The notes under the pieces were generated by a model. That model saw nothing but the letters and a program-made list of their open reading frames with translations, had not been told where the DNA came from and searched no databases. Below, one piece after another: positions 26,893 to 36,429 of a DNA stretch of 64,000 bases. Location of the stretch: contig VXOR01000020.1 of the NCBI GenBank assembly GCA_009840005.1, positions 1-64,000 on the forward strand. The letters are read 5' to 3'. The stretch is from Gemmatimonadota bacterium (GTDB lineage: Bacteria; Latescibacterota; UBA2968; UBA8231). Both the position numbers and the translations under genes were made by a program. Every line of letters begins with the position of its first letter. The stretch's first letter is position 1.

Positions 26893-27798
26893 TCAACAAC
26901 GCACCCCCTGCGAGCAAGAACTCGGCACCACCACCCGCAACGCGGCCGGGCTAATTTCCAGCACGAGCGGCGTCTGGTCTAAATAGTCGCCGTCCGCATA
27001 TACGCGGTGCGGCGCGTCGGTGTGTAGCGCTAGGCGGGCCGTGCGCTCGACGCGCACGGCTGGATGGCGGACGTGTGTTCGCCAAAAGAGGCGAATCATC
27101 AGCGGCAGAATCGCCCGCCGAGACACCGCATCGACTACTACCACGTCAAAGAGACCATCGCCGAGGTCGGCATCTGGGGCAACGCGCAAATCGCCTCCAT
27201 AGTTCCGCGCATTGGCCGTAGATACTAGCAGTACCTCTTGCTCAATCTCCCCGAAGTCGCCGCAGAGGCGAACCCGGATCGGCTGGTAACTAACGACGTG
27301 CCGCAATGCTTCCCAAATATAGCGCGGCCGCCCAGACAGCGGCCCTTGGGCGCTTTCCATGCGGCGGTTGACTTCGGCGTCAAAACCAAAGGCGGCGATT
27401 GTGGCGAAGAAGCGGTCGCCAGCCCGGCCCAAGTCTATGGCGCGCACCTCGCCACAGAGCAGATTGTCGATGGCCGCTTCCACGCGGAGCGGCACATCGA
27501 GGGCGCGGGCCAAATCGTTGCACGTACCGCAGGGCAGCAGCGCCAAGGCCGTGCGCGAACCCGCGAGGGGCGCGAGCGTCTCGCCAATGGTGCCGTCGCC
27601 GCCGCAGACCACGAGCCGCTCAGCACCCTCGGCCACGGCCTGCTGCGCCAGTTCGGTTGCGTGACCCTTGGCCCGCGTATAGCGCAACTCGACCGCTTGC
27701 CCGGCGGCTTGTATAGCCAAAGCGGCTTGCTCGGCGACGCTGCGGGCGCGGGCGTTGCCCGCCGTTGGATTGGCTATTAAGACCCAGTGTTTGGCCAT
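26893..27798 (-). CDS. Diacylglycerol/lipid kinase, YegS-like
   Basis: 301 residues, standard for the YegS/DgkB family. VLIANPTAGNARARSVAEQA opens the nucleotide domain, LVVCGGDGTIGETLAPLAG holds the GGDGT ATP-binding motif, ALLPCGTCNDLARALDVPL is the NDLAR block, and IDLGRAGDRFFATIAAFGFD starts the second domain; DADLGDGLFDVVVVDAVSR follows. It phosphorylates diacylglycerol, phosphatidylglycerol or a sphingoid base at the cytoplasmic face. It lies 50 bases upstream of mlaD on the same strand, probably cotranscribed with the lipid transporter. Confidence 0.93.
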   Translation of the reverse strand: MAKHWVLIANPTAGNARARSVAEQAALAIQAAGQAVELRYTRAKGHATELAQQAVAEGAERLVVCGGDGTIGETLAPLAGSRTALALLPCGTCNDLARALDVPLRVEAAIDNLLCGEVRAIDLGRAGDRFFATIAAFGFDAEVNRRMESAQGPLSGRPRYIWEALRHVVSYQPIRVRLCGDFGEIEQEVLLVSTANARNYGGDLRVAPDADLGDGLFDVVVVDAVSRRAILPLMIRLFWRTHVRHPAVRVERTARLALHTDAPHRVYADGDYLDQTPLVLEISPAALRVVVPSSCSQGVRC

Positions 27799-27862
27799 AG
27801 CTTGGGTTGTCCCATCAGCGGCCCTGCGCGTAGATTAATTGTACAAAAGATAACATCAAAAC

Positions 27863-28009
27863 ATGGCCAAGCGAAAACGAAACATCGATTGGGCCGACCA
27901 GCGCCGCGAACTGGAAAAACAGGTCGAGCACCCCTATATCACCAAGCAAGGGCTAGACCGAAATCGGCGCGACAGCAAGGGCCGCGATCCCAAGCGTCCA
28001 AGGCAGTGA
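27863..28009 (+). CDS. Small basic protein of unknown function
   Basis: 48 residues, strongly basic and charged (MAKRKRNIDWADQRRELEKQ and so on to RDPKRPRQ), with codon use like its neighbours. It lies between the divergent lipid kinase and the large reductase gene. Short Lys/Arg-rich proteins of this kind are often nucleic-acid associated, but no family is recognised and no Shine-Dalgarno sequence is seen. Confidence 0.5.
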   Translation: MAKRKRNIDWADQRRELEKQVEHPYITKQGLDRNRRDSKGRDPKRPRQ

Positions 28010-28015
28010 GCCTCC

Positions 28016-28044
28016 TTGTGGCAGGGCATCCCGCCTTCTATATT
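28016..28044 (+). promoter_or_regulatory. Possible sigma-70 promoter of the reductase/ligase gene
   Basis: TTGTGG (28016-28021) and TATATT (28039-28044) are 17 bases apart, placing the transcript start near 28051, just before the start codons at 28075 and 28099. Confidence 0.4.
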
Positions 28045-28098
28045 ACAGCGTTTCGCGCCCTGTCCTGACACGGGATGGGGCTTTTGTCTATTTCCGCT

Positions 28099-31000
28099 AT
28101 GATCAGAGAATTCTATCAGGACCGCACCGTGCTGCTGACCGGCGGCACTGGGTTTTACGGACAGGGGCTAACGGCCAAGATCCTGCGCTATTTGCCCGGC
28201 GTGCGGCGCTTGTATCTCGTGTTGCGGCCTGGTCGGGGTTCTGGCGGAGCCACGCTGCCGGTAGAGGAGCGGCTGGACGAACTCTTCAAGCTGGTCGTCT
28301 TCGACCGCTTTCGCCGCGAGGAACCAGCCGCCTTTGCCGCAGCGCGGCAGAAGGTGCGCGCCCTCGCCTGCGACATGCGGCAGCCAAACCTCGGGCTAGA
28401 CGACACATCCCGCGACGAGCTGCTGGCGGAAGTGGACCTCATCATCGGCAACGCGGCCAGCGTCACCTTTGACGAACCGCTCGACTCGGCGATCCAATTC
28501 AACACCTTGGCACCCCAAGAGCTTTTGCGGCTGGCCCGCGAAGGCCGCAAAAATCCCGTCTTAGTCCACGTATCAACCGCGTACGTCAACGGTCGCCTGA
28601 CCGGCGCGGTCCCCGAGTGCACCCTGCCGATCGACCGCACGATTCAGCACCTAATCGCCGGCAGCACGCCCTCACAACCTTTCGTCCCCGAAGAAGAAGT
28701 CGCCGACGCGCAAGCCCGCTGCCGTGCAATCCGCGACCAAGCGCAAAGCGACGAGCAACAGCGTGCATTCCGCCGCGAGATCGTCGAGCAGAGTCACCGC
28801 CGCACGCTCTCGGATAGCCGCTTGCAAAAACTGATTGACGACCGCTGTCGCCGCTGGATTGAGCGCGAGCTAGTCGAGGAGGGGATGCGGCGCGCGCGAC
28901 AGCACGGCTGGAATGACGTGTACACTTTTACCAAGGCCATGGGAGAACAGTTGCTCGTCAAGCACCGCGGCCAAGTGCCGCTGGCCATCGTGCGACCCAG
29001 CGTCACCGAAGGCGCGCTCGAAGACCCGCATCCAGGCTGGATCCACGGACTCAAAGTAACCGATCCGCTAGTGGTGGCCTACGGGCGGGGAATCGTCCCG
29101 GACTTCCCCGCCGCGGTCGGCGCACCCATGGACTTGGTGCCCGTGGATATCGTCGTCAATACCGTGCTGGCCGCGGCCACGCAGGCTACGGCTTCCACCG
29201 TAGAGGTCTTCCACGCGGCCACCAGCGGAGAAAACCCACTGCCCAACACCCGGATGTTCAAGTACATCAAGGGCTACTTTGAGGAACACCCCCTCCTCAA
29301 CAAGGACGGCTCGCGGCCCGAGCTGGTGGATTGGACCTTCCCGACAGTAGCCCGCTTCCAGCGCGTCTTCAACTGGAAGTACCTCTATCCTCTGGAAATG
29401 AAGCAAAAGCTCTACGAGTGCCTGCCCGAGCGCTGGGCACCAGCCCAGAAAAAGCGCCGCTTGGCCGCGCTCAAGACGCGACTCAAGCGCGTCCAGTACT
29501 TCATCGACCTGTTCAGCCCGTACACAACCCTTGACTGTCGCTATGAAGCCAAGCGCATGTTGGCCCTCTACGAGTCGCTGCCCCCCGAAGAGCAGCGGAT
29601 CTTCAACATGGACGTGCGGCGGATCGACTGGTATCAATACTATCAAAAAACCCACCTACCCGGCCTCCGGCGCCACGAACTGGGCGGAGACGACGACGAC
29701 CAAGAGCCGTTGAGCGCGGCACCGGGCGAAGTGGGGGGCGAGGAGCAGCGTTGGCGCATCGAGGAGAGCATTCGCACCATTCCAGATCTGTTGCGCTGGG
29801 CCTGCGGCCGCTACGCTGCCAAGACGGCCTTGCAAATCGAGCGCCAATCCGGCTGGACGCGGATCAGCTACGACGAGCTGCTCACCCGCGCCGAGCGCGT
29901 GGCGCGCCGTTGGCAAACACAGGGCCTGTCGGCTGGTGCGCGGGTTCTGCTGTGCGGGGACAACGGGCCGGAGTGGGTCGTCGCCTACATGGCAGCCAGC
30001 TTGCTTGGGCTAGCCCTCGTGCCCATCAGCCCGCAGATGCGCGACGAAGACATCTGGAGGCTGTGCGACTTCGTCCAAGCGCGGGCGCTGATTGCCGCGG
30101 AAAAGCGCTTTTCCCAGCTCTCGCCCGAGGGCGTGGCCGCCCACAAGGAAATGGCCTTTTTCAATGTAGATCGCGATGGGCTGCCATTCGGGCACGCTCC
30201 CGAGCCAGCCGCGTCCGCCAAAAAAGGGCGTTGGAAGCGACCAAGGGTCAATCCAGATGCCACAGCGTCGATCGTCTTTACCTCGGTCATCGAGCCGCGC
30301 GGAGTGGTGTTGAGCCATCGCAACCTCATTTCCAACGTCCTCGCCCAAGGCGAGGTGCTGCGCATCTACGAATCCGACCGCATGCTCTCGACCCTGCCCC
30401 TGCACCAAGCCCTCGAATTCACCGGCGGCTTGCTGCTGCCGCTGCTCGGCGGGGCCACCATCACGTATTTAGAGTCCGTCAACAGCCGCGAAATGCTCCG
30501 CGCCCTGCGCGATACGGGCACGACCGTGCTGTTGACCGCGCCGCGCCTATTGCGCGTCTTGGCCGAGCGCGTCGAGCGCCTCGGGGCCGAAGCCACAATG
30601 GGGCTGGCCGCTTTGCGGCGAGTAGTAAGCGTCGGCGCGGCCCTGTCCGACGACCTCGTCGGCACGTATGAGCGGCTCGGCATAGCGATTTGCCAAGGCT
30701 ACGGCCTCAGCGAAGCGGCCTCCGTCGTGGCGGTCAACACGCCCCATCAGGGCAGAGCCCGGTCAGTGGGGCAAGTGCTGCCCGGACAGCAAGTGCAAAT
30801 CGCCGAGCCGGACGAGCGCGGCGTCGGCGAGGTTTTAGTGCGGGGTGCCAACGTCATGGAGGGCTATTTCTCCCAAGAGGAACTGACCCAAGCGGTGTTG
30901 CGCGACGAATGGTTACACACCGGCGACCTTGGCCGCCTCGACGCCGGCTATCTCTTCGTCGAGGGGCGGAGCAAAGACTTGATCGTCAACGGGGCTGGCC

Positions 31001-32283
31001 ACAACGTCTATCCCCGCGAAGTCGAGTCGCTCTACCACGACTTGCCGCACGTAGCCGAGCTAAGCGTAGTCGGCGTGGCTTCGGCTCGCACCGGGAGCGA
31101 GGAAGTACACGGCGTAGCCGTGCTTACCCGCGACGCCGCCGACTCGCGCGAGGCCATCCAAGCGCGCTCATACGAGATTTCGCGCACCTTGCCCAGCCAC
31201 CAGCGGATTCAGCACTTGCACTTTTGGACCCGTCCACTGCCGAGGCTAGACGACGGAACTGTGGACCGCCAAGCCCTGTTGTCCGCCATCGAGCGCGAAG
31301 ACTGCCCGGGCACGGCCCTGCCGGAATGGGAGCGGGCAATCCAGCGCCAAGTCGGCCTGCTTGCGGGGCTGAGCACAGAAGAGGTAGCCGCTCACCTAGA
31401 TGCGCCGCTCGACACCTTGTTGGATTCGCTGATGGCCGTGGAGTTCGCCGCGTGGCTCGGCCAGCGGCTGGGCACCCAAGTCGAGGGACTTTTGCAGCCA
31501 CAGGACACGCTCCGCAGCGTCTTGGCGCGGCTGGAGGCTCACTTGCAAGATGGGGTGGACTGGGAAGTGGAGCAGTCGCCCGCGTACTGGTCGAGCATCT
31601 TACACGCCGAGCCGAATTCCCAGCCAGAGAACGAGGCCGGCAAAAATGTGCTACAAGAATTCCTGTGGGAGACCGGTGGCCCCTTGTTCCGCCGCTTTTT
31701 CGACTTCCGGGCCGGAGGCATAGAGCACTTGCCCCAAGATCGGCCCTATCTGATTGCCGCCAATCATGCCAGCCACCTCGACGGTGCCTGCGTGTACGCG
31801 GCTGTGCACTCCCATGTCGATCACCTCAATATCGCCACCAGCGAGCATTACCTTACCGACTCCGAGCTGCGCTGGTTTTTGTCCACCTTTGTCAACGCCA
31901 TCCCCTTCGACGGCCACGACAACTTCGCCGCCGGCCTAGTGCGGTCGCGGCAATCGGTGGGGGTGCGCCGCCCGTTGTTGGTCTTTCCCGAAGGCACGCG
32001 CTCGGTCAACGGCCAGCTACAGCCGTTTAAGGCGGGCGTGGGGCTTTTGGCCTACGAACTGGATGCGCCCGTAGTGCCCCTGCACATTGCCGGCACCCGC
32101 GAAGCCCTGCCCAAGGGGACGCGCACACCATCGCGCCACCCTTTGCGCCTGCTCTTTGCCCCCCCGCTAGAAATGACCTCCTTTAAAGGGCGCACCGAGG
32201 CATTGAGTCCCTACGAGATCTACTACGAAATCGCCGCAGCACTCAAGCGACAGATCGAGGCTTTAGGCCGAAAAAACATCTGA
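28099..32283 (+). CDS. Multidomain thioester reductase-adenylation-ACP-acyltransferase
   Basis: 1394 residues from the ATG at 28099 (an in-frame ATG at 28075 adds eight residues). Order of domains: (1) residues 1-450, NAD_binding_4/fatty acyl reductase with TGGTGFYG at 14-21, HVSTAYVNG and the YTFTK active-site motif near 280; (2) about 565-1060, AMP-binding adenylation domain with YGLSEA, LHTGDLGRLD and GRSKDLIVNGAGHNVYPREV; (3) about 1075-1150, acyl carrier domain with Ser1110 in TLLDSLMAVEF; (4) about 1170-1394, PlsC-type acyltransferase with NHASHLD (His1223) and FPEGTR. The P-loop is TSVIEPRGV (T728) where TSGTTGxPKGV is expected, two residues short and lacking glycines, so activation may be impaired. 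Likely role: makes or reduces a carrier-bound acyl chain and transfers acyl to glycerol-phosphate-like acceptor; the order is reversed relative to carboxylic acid reductases. Start of a group with lgt. Confidence 0.88.
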   Translation: MIREFYQDRTVLLTGGTGFYGQGLTAKILRYLPGVRRLYLVLRPGRGSGGATLPVEERLDELFKLVVFDRFRREEPAAFAAARQKVRALACDMRQPNLGLDDTSRDELLAEVDLIIGNAASVTFDEPLDSAIQFNTLAPQELLRLAREGRKNPVLVHVSTAYVNGRLTGAVPECTLPIDRTIQHLIAGSTPSQPFVPEEEVADAQARCRAIRDQAQSDEQQRAFRREIVEQSHRRTLSDSRLQKLIDDRCRRWIERELVEEGMRRARQHGWNDVYTFTKAMGEQLLVKHRGQVPLAIVRPSVTEGALEDPHPGWIHGLKVTDPLVVAYGRGIVPDFPAAVGAPMDLVPVDIVVNTVLAAATQATASTVEVFHAATSGENPLPNTRMFKYIKGYFEEHPLLNKDGSRPELVDWTFPTVARFQRVFNWKYLYPLEMKQKLYECLPERWAPAQKKRRLAALKTRLKRVQYFIDLFSPYTTLDCRYEAKRMLALYESLPPEEQRIFNMDVRRIDWYQYYQKTHLPGLRRHELGGDDDDQEPLSAAPGEVGGEEQRWRIEESIRTIPDLLRWACGRYAAKTALQIERQSGWTRISYDELLTRAERVARRWQTQGLSAGARVLLCGDNGPEWVVAYMAASLLGLALVPISPQMRDEDIWRLCDFVQARALIAAEKRFSQLSPEGVAAHKEMAFFNVDRDGLPFGHAPEPAASAKKGRWKRPRVNPDATASIVFTSVIEPRGVVLSHRNLISNVLAQGEVLRIYESDRMLSTLPLHQALEFTGGLLLPLLGGATITYLESVNSREMLRALRDTGTTVLLTAPRLLRVLAERVERLGAEATMGLAALRRVVSVGAALSDDLVGTYERLGIAICQGYGLSEAASVVAVNTPHQGRARSVGQVLPGQQVQIAEPDERGVGEVLVRGANVMEGYFSQEELTQAVLRDEWLHTGDLGRLDAGYLFVEGRSKDLIVNGAGHNVYPREVESLYHDLPHVAELSVVGVASARTGSEEVHGVAVLTRDAADSREAIQARSYEISRTLPSHQRIQHLHFWTRPLPRLDDGTVDRQALLSAIEREDCPGTALPEWERAIQRQVGLLAGLSTEEVAAHLDAPLDTLLDSLMAVEFAAWLGQRLGTQVEGLLQPQDTLRSVLARLEAHLQDGVDWEVEQSPAYWSSILHAEPNSQPENEAGKNVLQEFLWETGGPLFRRFFDFRAGGIEHLPQDRPYLIAANHASHLDGACVYAAVHSHVDHLNIATSEHYLTDSELRWFLSTFVNAIPFDGHDNFAAGLVRSRQSVGVRRPLLVFPEGTRSVNGQLQPFKAGVGLLAYELDAPVVPLHIAGTREALPKGTRTPSRHPLRLLFAPPLEMTSFKGRTEALSPYEIYYEIAAALKRQIEALGRKNI

Positions 32284-32285
32284 TT

Positions 32286-33041
32286 ATGTACCCCTACCTA
32301 TTCGAGATCGGCCCCATTAGCGTCGGCACGTTTGGCCTCATGGTCGCCCTCGGTTTTCTATCGGCCCTGCACATGCTCAACCGCGAGTTCAAACGCCAGG
32401 GCCTGCACAAAGAACTGGGCTCGACGATTGTCACCACCTGCATGATCGGCGGGCTAGTCGGGGCCAAGCTCTACTTTGTGCTATTTGAAACGTCGCCCGA
32501 GACTTGGGACGAGACGTTCGACCTGCTGTTTTCCGGCTACGGCTTGACTTGGTACGGGGGATTTATCGTCGCTACTGCCGGCGTGCTGTGGCAAATTCGC
32601 CGCCACAGTGCGCCGCTGGGCCAAGTCGCCGACGCAGTGGGCATTGCCGCTGCCGTGGGCTACGGGGTCGGGCGAATCGGCTGCCAACTCGCTGGCGATG
32701 GCGACTACGGGGTGCCGACCGATCTTCCCTGGGGTATGGCCTATCCCGACGGCGTGGTGCCGACCACCGAAAAGGTCCATCCCGCGCCCGTGTACGAAAC
32801 CCTCTCCCACTTGGGGATCGCGGCCTTCCTGTGGAAAATGCGCACCCGCTTCGAGCCTCCGGGTCTGTCGTTCAGCTTCTATCTCATCCTCGCCGGGCTA
32901 GCGCGATTCTTGGTAGAGTTCATTCGGATCAATCCGCGCGTATTGTGGGGCCTGAGCCAAGCCCAGCTTCTCAGCATCGCCATGATCGCCTTCGGCTTGG
33001 GACTGATGCTGTATCTGCAACGTCGGCGAGAGGCCCCCTGA
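32286..33041 (+). CDS. lgt: Prolipoprotein diacylglyceryl transferase
   Basis: 251 residues, seven hydrophobic segments as in Lgt. The signature [14 protein letters not shown] (normally GRxGNFxNxExxG) is near residue 128, and YTWYGG-like [14 protein letters not shown] and the Tyr/His region [13 protein letters not shown] are present. It transfers diacylglycerol from phosphatidylglycerol to lipobox cysteines, as needed by the lipoproteins in this window. It starts 2 bases after the reductase stop and its own stop overlaps the next ATG (TGATG). Confidence 0.93.
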   Translation: MYPYLFEIGPISVGTFGLMVALGFLSALHMLNREFKRQGLHKELGSTIVTTCMIGGLVGAKLYFVLFETSPETWDETFDLLFSGYGLTWYGGFIVATAGVLWQIRRHSAPLGQVADAVGIAAAVGYGVGRIGCQLAGDGDYGVPTDLPWGMAYPDGVVPTTEKVHPAPVYETLSHLGIAAFLWKMRTRFEPPGLSFSFYLILAGLARFLVEFIRINPRVLWGLSQAQLLSIAMIAFGLGLMLYLQRRREAP

Positions 33042-34498
33042 TGGCCAAGACGCGCTATCCGCGCATCTCCAGCTTTAAGCAGGCCGCAGATTTCCGCGCC
33101 CATCTGGCCCATTTGGGCGTGGAATTGCCCTGCGACGACCAGATCGAAACCGCTCCCGATTCCCCTTTGGCCCAACCAGCCCACAGCAACGGCCACCGCA
33201 TCGGCAATCGCTTTGCCATTCAGCCGATGGAAGGGTGGGATGGGACCGAAGACGGCCAGCCGAGCGATTTGACGCGCCGGCGCTGGCGGAATTTTGGGCG
33301 CAGCGGGGCCAAGCTCATCTGGGGTGGAGAGGCATTTGCCGTGGTGCCCGAGGGCCGCGCCAACCCCAACCAGCTCATGGCGCGCGAGGAAAACCGCGCC
33401 GGCATGGCCGAGCTGCGCGACATCCTCCTGTCGGCGCACGACGAGCGGTTCGGCAGCACCGACGACCTGCTCCTCGGCCTGCAACTGACGCATTCGGGGC
33501 GCTTTTGCCGGCCCTTTCGCAAGGACCAAGCCGCGCCGGCCATCCTCTATCACCACCCGATCTTGGACCGCAAATTCGGCCTTGCTGCGGACTATCCGCT
33601 CCTGACGGATGCCTATATCGAGGAGTTGATCGACCGCTATGTCATCGGCGCACAAATCGCCCATGAGCTGGGCTACCACTTCGTAGATATCAAGCATTGC
33701 CACGGCTACCTAGGGCACGAATTCCTCAGCGCGTTTACGCGGCCCGGCCCCTTTGGCGGGTCCTTTGCCAATCGCACGCGCTTTGTCCGCTCCATCATCG
33801 AGGGGATCCGCAACCAAGCACCCGGCCTCGGCATTGGCGTGCGGCTGAGTGCCTTCGACTTCGTACCCTTCCGGTCCGATCCCAACGAGGACAGGGGGCA
33901 CGGGGTGCCCGAGCCGTATCAAAACTGCCTGCCCTACGAGTACGGCTTTGGGGTCAATCAGGGCGACCCTCGGCAAATGGACTTAGGCGAGGCCGAGCAG
34001 TTCATCGCCTTGCTGGCGAGCTTGGGCGTGGACCTGATTAACTTGTCCTGCGGCAGCCCCTACTACAATCCGCACATCCAGCGGCCAGCGCTTTTTCCCC
34101 CTTCCGATGGCTACCTGCCGCCGGAAGACCCGTTGTGCGGAGTGGCGCGGCAAGTGGCGATGGTCGCCCAGCTCAAGGCGCACTTTCCGCGCAGCCTATT
34201 CGTCGGGTCGGGTTATTCCTATTTGCAGGAGTATCTGCCGCACGTAGGTCAGGCTCTCGTGCGGGCGGGCATGGTGGATTTTATCGGCTTGGGGCGGATG
34301 GTTCTGTCCTATCCCGACCTGCCCTGCGACGTGCTGCAAACCGGCCAACTGCAACGCCGCGTCATCTGCCGCACGTTTTCCGATTGCACGACCGCGCCGC
34401 GCAACGGCATGGTTTCCGGCTGCTTTCCCCTCGACTCGTTTTACAAGCAGCGCGAGGAATTCCCGCGCTTACAGGCACTCAAAAAGGAAGCACAATGA
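33041..34498 (+). CDS. Old-yellow-enzyme-type NADH:flavin oxidoreductase
   Basis: 485 residues from the ATG at 33041; the longer open frame runs back through lgt and is not real. The FMN TIM barrel is recognisable: [102 protein letters not shown] and [15 protein letters not shown]. Cys residues near the C-terminus ([11 protein letters not shown]) are like those that bind an iron-sulfur cluster in the 2,4-dienoyl-CoA reductase branch, but only part of that motif is visible and the second flavin domain is missing. It probably reduces an activated alkene. Coupled with lgt before and an SDR after. Confidence 0.88.
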   Translation: MAKTRYPRISSFKQAADFRAHLAHLGVELPCDDQIETAPDSPLAQPAHSNGHRIGNRFAIQPMEGWDGTEDGQPSDLTRRRWRNFGRSGAKLIWGGEAFAVVPEGRANPNQLMAREENRAGMAELRDILLSAHDERFGSTDDLLLGLQLTHSGRFCRPFRKDQAAPAILYHHPILDRKFGLAADYPLLTDAYIEELIDRYVIGAQIAHELGYHFVDIKHCHGYLGHEFLSAFTRPGPFGGSFANRTRFVRSIIEGIRNQAPGLGIGVRLSAFDFVPFRSDPNEDRGHGVPEPYQNCLPYEYGFGVNQGDPRQMDLGEAEQFIALLASLGVDLINLSCGSPYYNPHIQRPALFPPSDGYLPPEDPLCGVARQVAMVAQLKAHFPRSLFVGSGYSYLQEYLPHVGQALVRAGMVDFIGLGRMVLSYPDLPCDVLQTGQLQRRVICRTFSDCTTAPRNGMVSGCFPLDSFYKQREEFPRLQALKKEAQ

Positions 34499-35229
34499 TG
34501 GGACAATTCACCGATAAAGTTGTGGTAGTCACCGGCGCGGGTACCGGAATCGGCGCGGGCATAGCACGCGGTTTTGCCGACGCCGGGGCGCGGGTGGCGT
34601 TTGTCGGGCGACGCCCTGAGCCGCTCGCCGCCGCGGCCGCCGGTCTCGATAATGATCGGATCATGCTCCACTCCTGCGACGTATCCGACCGCGCCGCTGT
34701 CGAGGCCCTAGCGTCCGCTGTCGAGGCCGAGTGGGGTGCCGTCGATGTGCTAGTCAACAACGCCGGTATCAACACCAATCCGCGTGCAGTCGGCGACGTG
34801 GCACCCGAAGACTGGGACCAGACCATTGCCATCAATCTCACCGGGGTGTACAACATGGTGCGGGCGGTGTTGCCGGGGATGCGACAACAAAACGACGGCC
34901 TCATCATCACCATTTCGTCCATCGCCGGTCTGCGAGCCAGCAAGCTGGCCGGTGCCGCGTACTCAGCCTCCAAGCACGGGGCGGTGGCGCTGGCGAATTC
35001 GATTAACGAGGAGGAAGCCGAGTTCGGCATCCGCGCCTGTGCAATCTGCCCCGGCGAGGTCGAGACGCCGATTTTGGCCCAGCGGCCCGAACCCGTCAGC
35101 GCCGAACGCCGAGCCGCCATGCTGCAACCCGAAGAACTGGCCCAAGCCGCGCTCTTCGTCGCCGCGCTACCACCCCGCGCCTGCGTGCCCCTCTTGGTGA
35201 TCAAGCCGACGGTGCAGTTGTTTCAGTAG
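34495..35229 (+). CDS. Classical short-chain dehydrogenase
   Basis: 244 residues from the ATG at 34495 (ATGA overlap with the OYE gene; a second ATG follows at once). Cofactor motif [18 protein letters not shown] in [13 protein letters not shown], catalytic Ser in ISSIAGL and YSASK, and the PG motif [10 protein letters not shown] are all present. Such enzymes are NAD(P)-dependent ketone/alcohol oxidoreductases; with the OYE gene it may act on the same small molecule. Its last 39 bases and the following 43 bases are the left copy of an 82-bp repeat found again at 43721, so the 3' end of this gene marks the island border. Confidence 0.92.
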   Translation: MMGQFTDKVVVVTGAGTGIGAGIARGFADAGARVAFVGRRPEPLAAAAAGLDNDRIMLHSCDVSDRAAVEALASAVEAEWGAVDVLVNNAGINTNPRAVGDVAPEDWDQTIAINLTGVYNMVRAVLPGMRQQNDGLIITISSIAGLRASKLAGAAYSASKHGAVALANSINEEEAEFGIRACAICPGEVETPILAQRPEPVSAERRAAMLQPEELAQAALFVAALPPRACVPLLVIKPTVQLFQ

Positions 35230-35272
35230 GGAGTTACTAGAACGCTATCTCATAAATAAGCGCTAGTTATAT
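35191..35272. repeat. Left copy of island-flanking 82-bp direct repeat
   Basis: It covers the last codons of the SDR gene plus the bases after its stop and matches 43721-43802 with five mismatches (about 94 percent identity) at a spacing of 8530 bp. This is the layout of an integration site at a gene's 3' end, or of an end left by recombination. Confidence 0.9.
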
Positions 35273-35372
35273 ACTGACGTTACGCAGTTTTTGTCCCCAA
35301 CTTTCCATCCCTGTATCCTTTCCGCTACACTCCAACGCCTCATATCCCCTCCGCCCCTCTGAGCCATCGCCG

Positions 35373-35388
35373 TGGCACGATTCTTGCA
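35373..35388 (+). promoter_or_regulatory. Consensus sigma-54 promoter
   Basis: TGGCACG-ATTC-TTGCA matches the -24/-12 consensus TGGCACR-N4-TTGCW at every defined position. The transcript would begin near 35400, about 30 bases before the Rpn-family start at 35430. No enhancer-binding dyad was recognised in the 100 bases upstream. Confidence 0.8.
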
Positions 35389-35429
35389 CGTTGCGGATAC
35401 CACCTCACCCGCAACTCAAGGCAGGGCTT

Positions 35430-36320
35430 ATGGCCGAATTCGATACCATCGCCAAACATCTCATCCACACCTACCCCACCGATTTCGCCCGCTTCGCCCT
35501 TCAGCGCGACGATATCGAAGTCGTCGAAGTACTCGATACCGAGCAACCTACGGTCCGCCGCACCGATAGCCTCCTCCGCGTGCGCGTCGACAGCGAGGAG
35601 GCGTTGGTGCATCACGAATTTCAAACCACCGATAGTACCGATCCGCCCATGCCACGGCGCATGGCCGGCTACATCGGCTATCTGATCGAGCGCTACGGCC
35701 TGCCGACCTACTCCAGCGTCCTCTATCTGCGTCCTGACGCCGGCCGGAATGATCCGGGATACTATCTTCAAGAGCGGCCCGGCTTCCGCGTGTTGGTGCA
35801 ATACCAAGTGATTCGGCTGAGTGAACTAGACGGCCAACGCATGCTCGACGCGGGGCATTCGGGCTTGATTCCGTTTGCACCGTTGATGCAGCAGCCAGCG
35901 GGTGTGGAGGCCGAGGAGTGGTTGCGCCAGTGCGTAAACCGGGCGCAAGCAGTACCTATGGACGAAACCCTCAAGGCGAATTATTTGGCCGATCTTGCGA
36001 TTTTGAGCGGGTTGGTGTATAACTTAGAAACGATTATGACCATCATCGCGGAGGAGACCATGTACGAATCGTCGGTAGTGCAGTATTTCACGGAAAAGGG
36101 TATAGAGCAGGGTATTGAGCAAGGCAGCAGAGAACGCGCCGTTGAATATCTGCTCGACGTGTTAGAGATTCGCTTTGGGCTAGCCGCGTCGGCTCCGTTG
36201 GCCGCTCGCATTGGAGCCATTAAAGATGTGCAGCGACTCAAGCAGTTGTTTCGGGCGGCTATACAGGTGCCCAGCCTCGAAGCCTTTAGCAACCTGTTAG
36301 ACGCCGACGAGGTAGGATGA
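35430..36320 (+). CDS. Rpn-family PD-(D/E)XK recombination-promoting nuclease / transposase-like
   Basis: 296 residues from the ATG at 35430 (MAEFDTIAKHLI), behind the sigma-54 site. The Rpn/YhgA-like core is visible: RTDSLLRVRVDSEEALVHHE followed by FQTTDSTDPPMPRRMAGYIG, the PD-(D/E)xK-type D...E/Q pair of the family, then YSSVLYLRPDAG. The C-terminal third carries the typical helical tail with short EKGIEQGIEQGS repeats. Members cut DNA to promote RecA-independent recombination and are multiplied in many genomes. It is the first gene of the island inside the 82-bp repeats. Confidence 0.85.
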   Translation: MAEFDTIAKHLIHTYPTDFARFALQRDDIEVVEVLDTEQPTVRRTDSLLRVRVDSEEALVHHEFQTTDSTDPPMPRRMAGYIGYLIERYGLPTYSSVLYLRPDAGRNDPGYYLQERPGFRVLVQYQVIRLSELDGQRMLDAGHSGLIPFAPLMQQPAGVEAEEWLRQCVNRAQAVPMDETLKANYLADLAILSGLVYNLETIMTIIAEETMYESSVVQYFTEKGIEQGIEQGSRERAVEYLLDVLEIRFGLAASAPLAARIGAIKDVQRLKQLFRAAIQVPSLEAFSNLLDADEVG

Positions 36321-36429
36321 CCTAGAACGCGAGCATGTCTGAGTTCATCAGCAACACGTCCCCACTGCTGTATCTTTATCGCATCGACTCCCTCAATTTC
36401 AGTAGCAAGCCAGCGTAAAACCCATCGTC

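Noticed and set aside
32504..34498. 664-residue frame for the OYE gene
   Set aside because: The first 179 residues are the shadow of lgt; the ATG at 33041 overlaps the lgt stop and fits the family.
34135..35229. 364-residue frame for the SDR
   Set aside because: Residues before MMGQF overlap the OYE gene and lack SDR features.
35230..35372. tRNA gene as integration target beside the island
   Set aside because: No cloverleaf or CCA-like end was found near either repeat; the repeat is part of the SDR gene.
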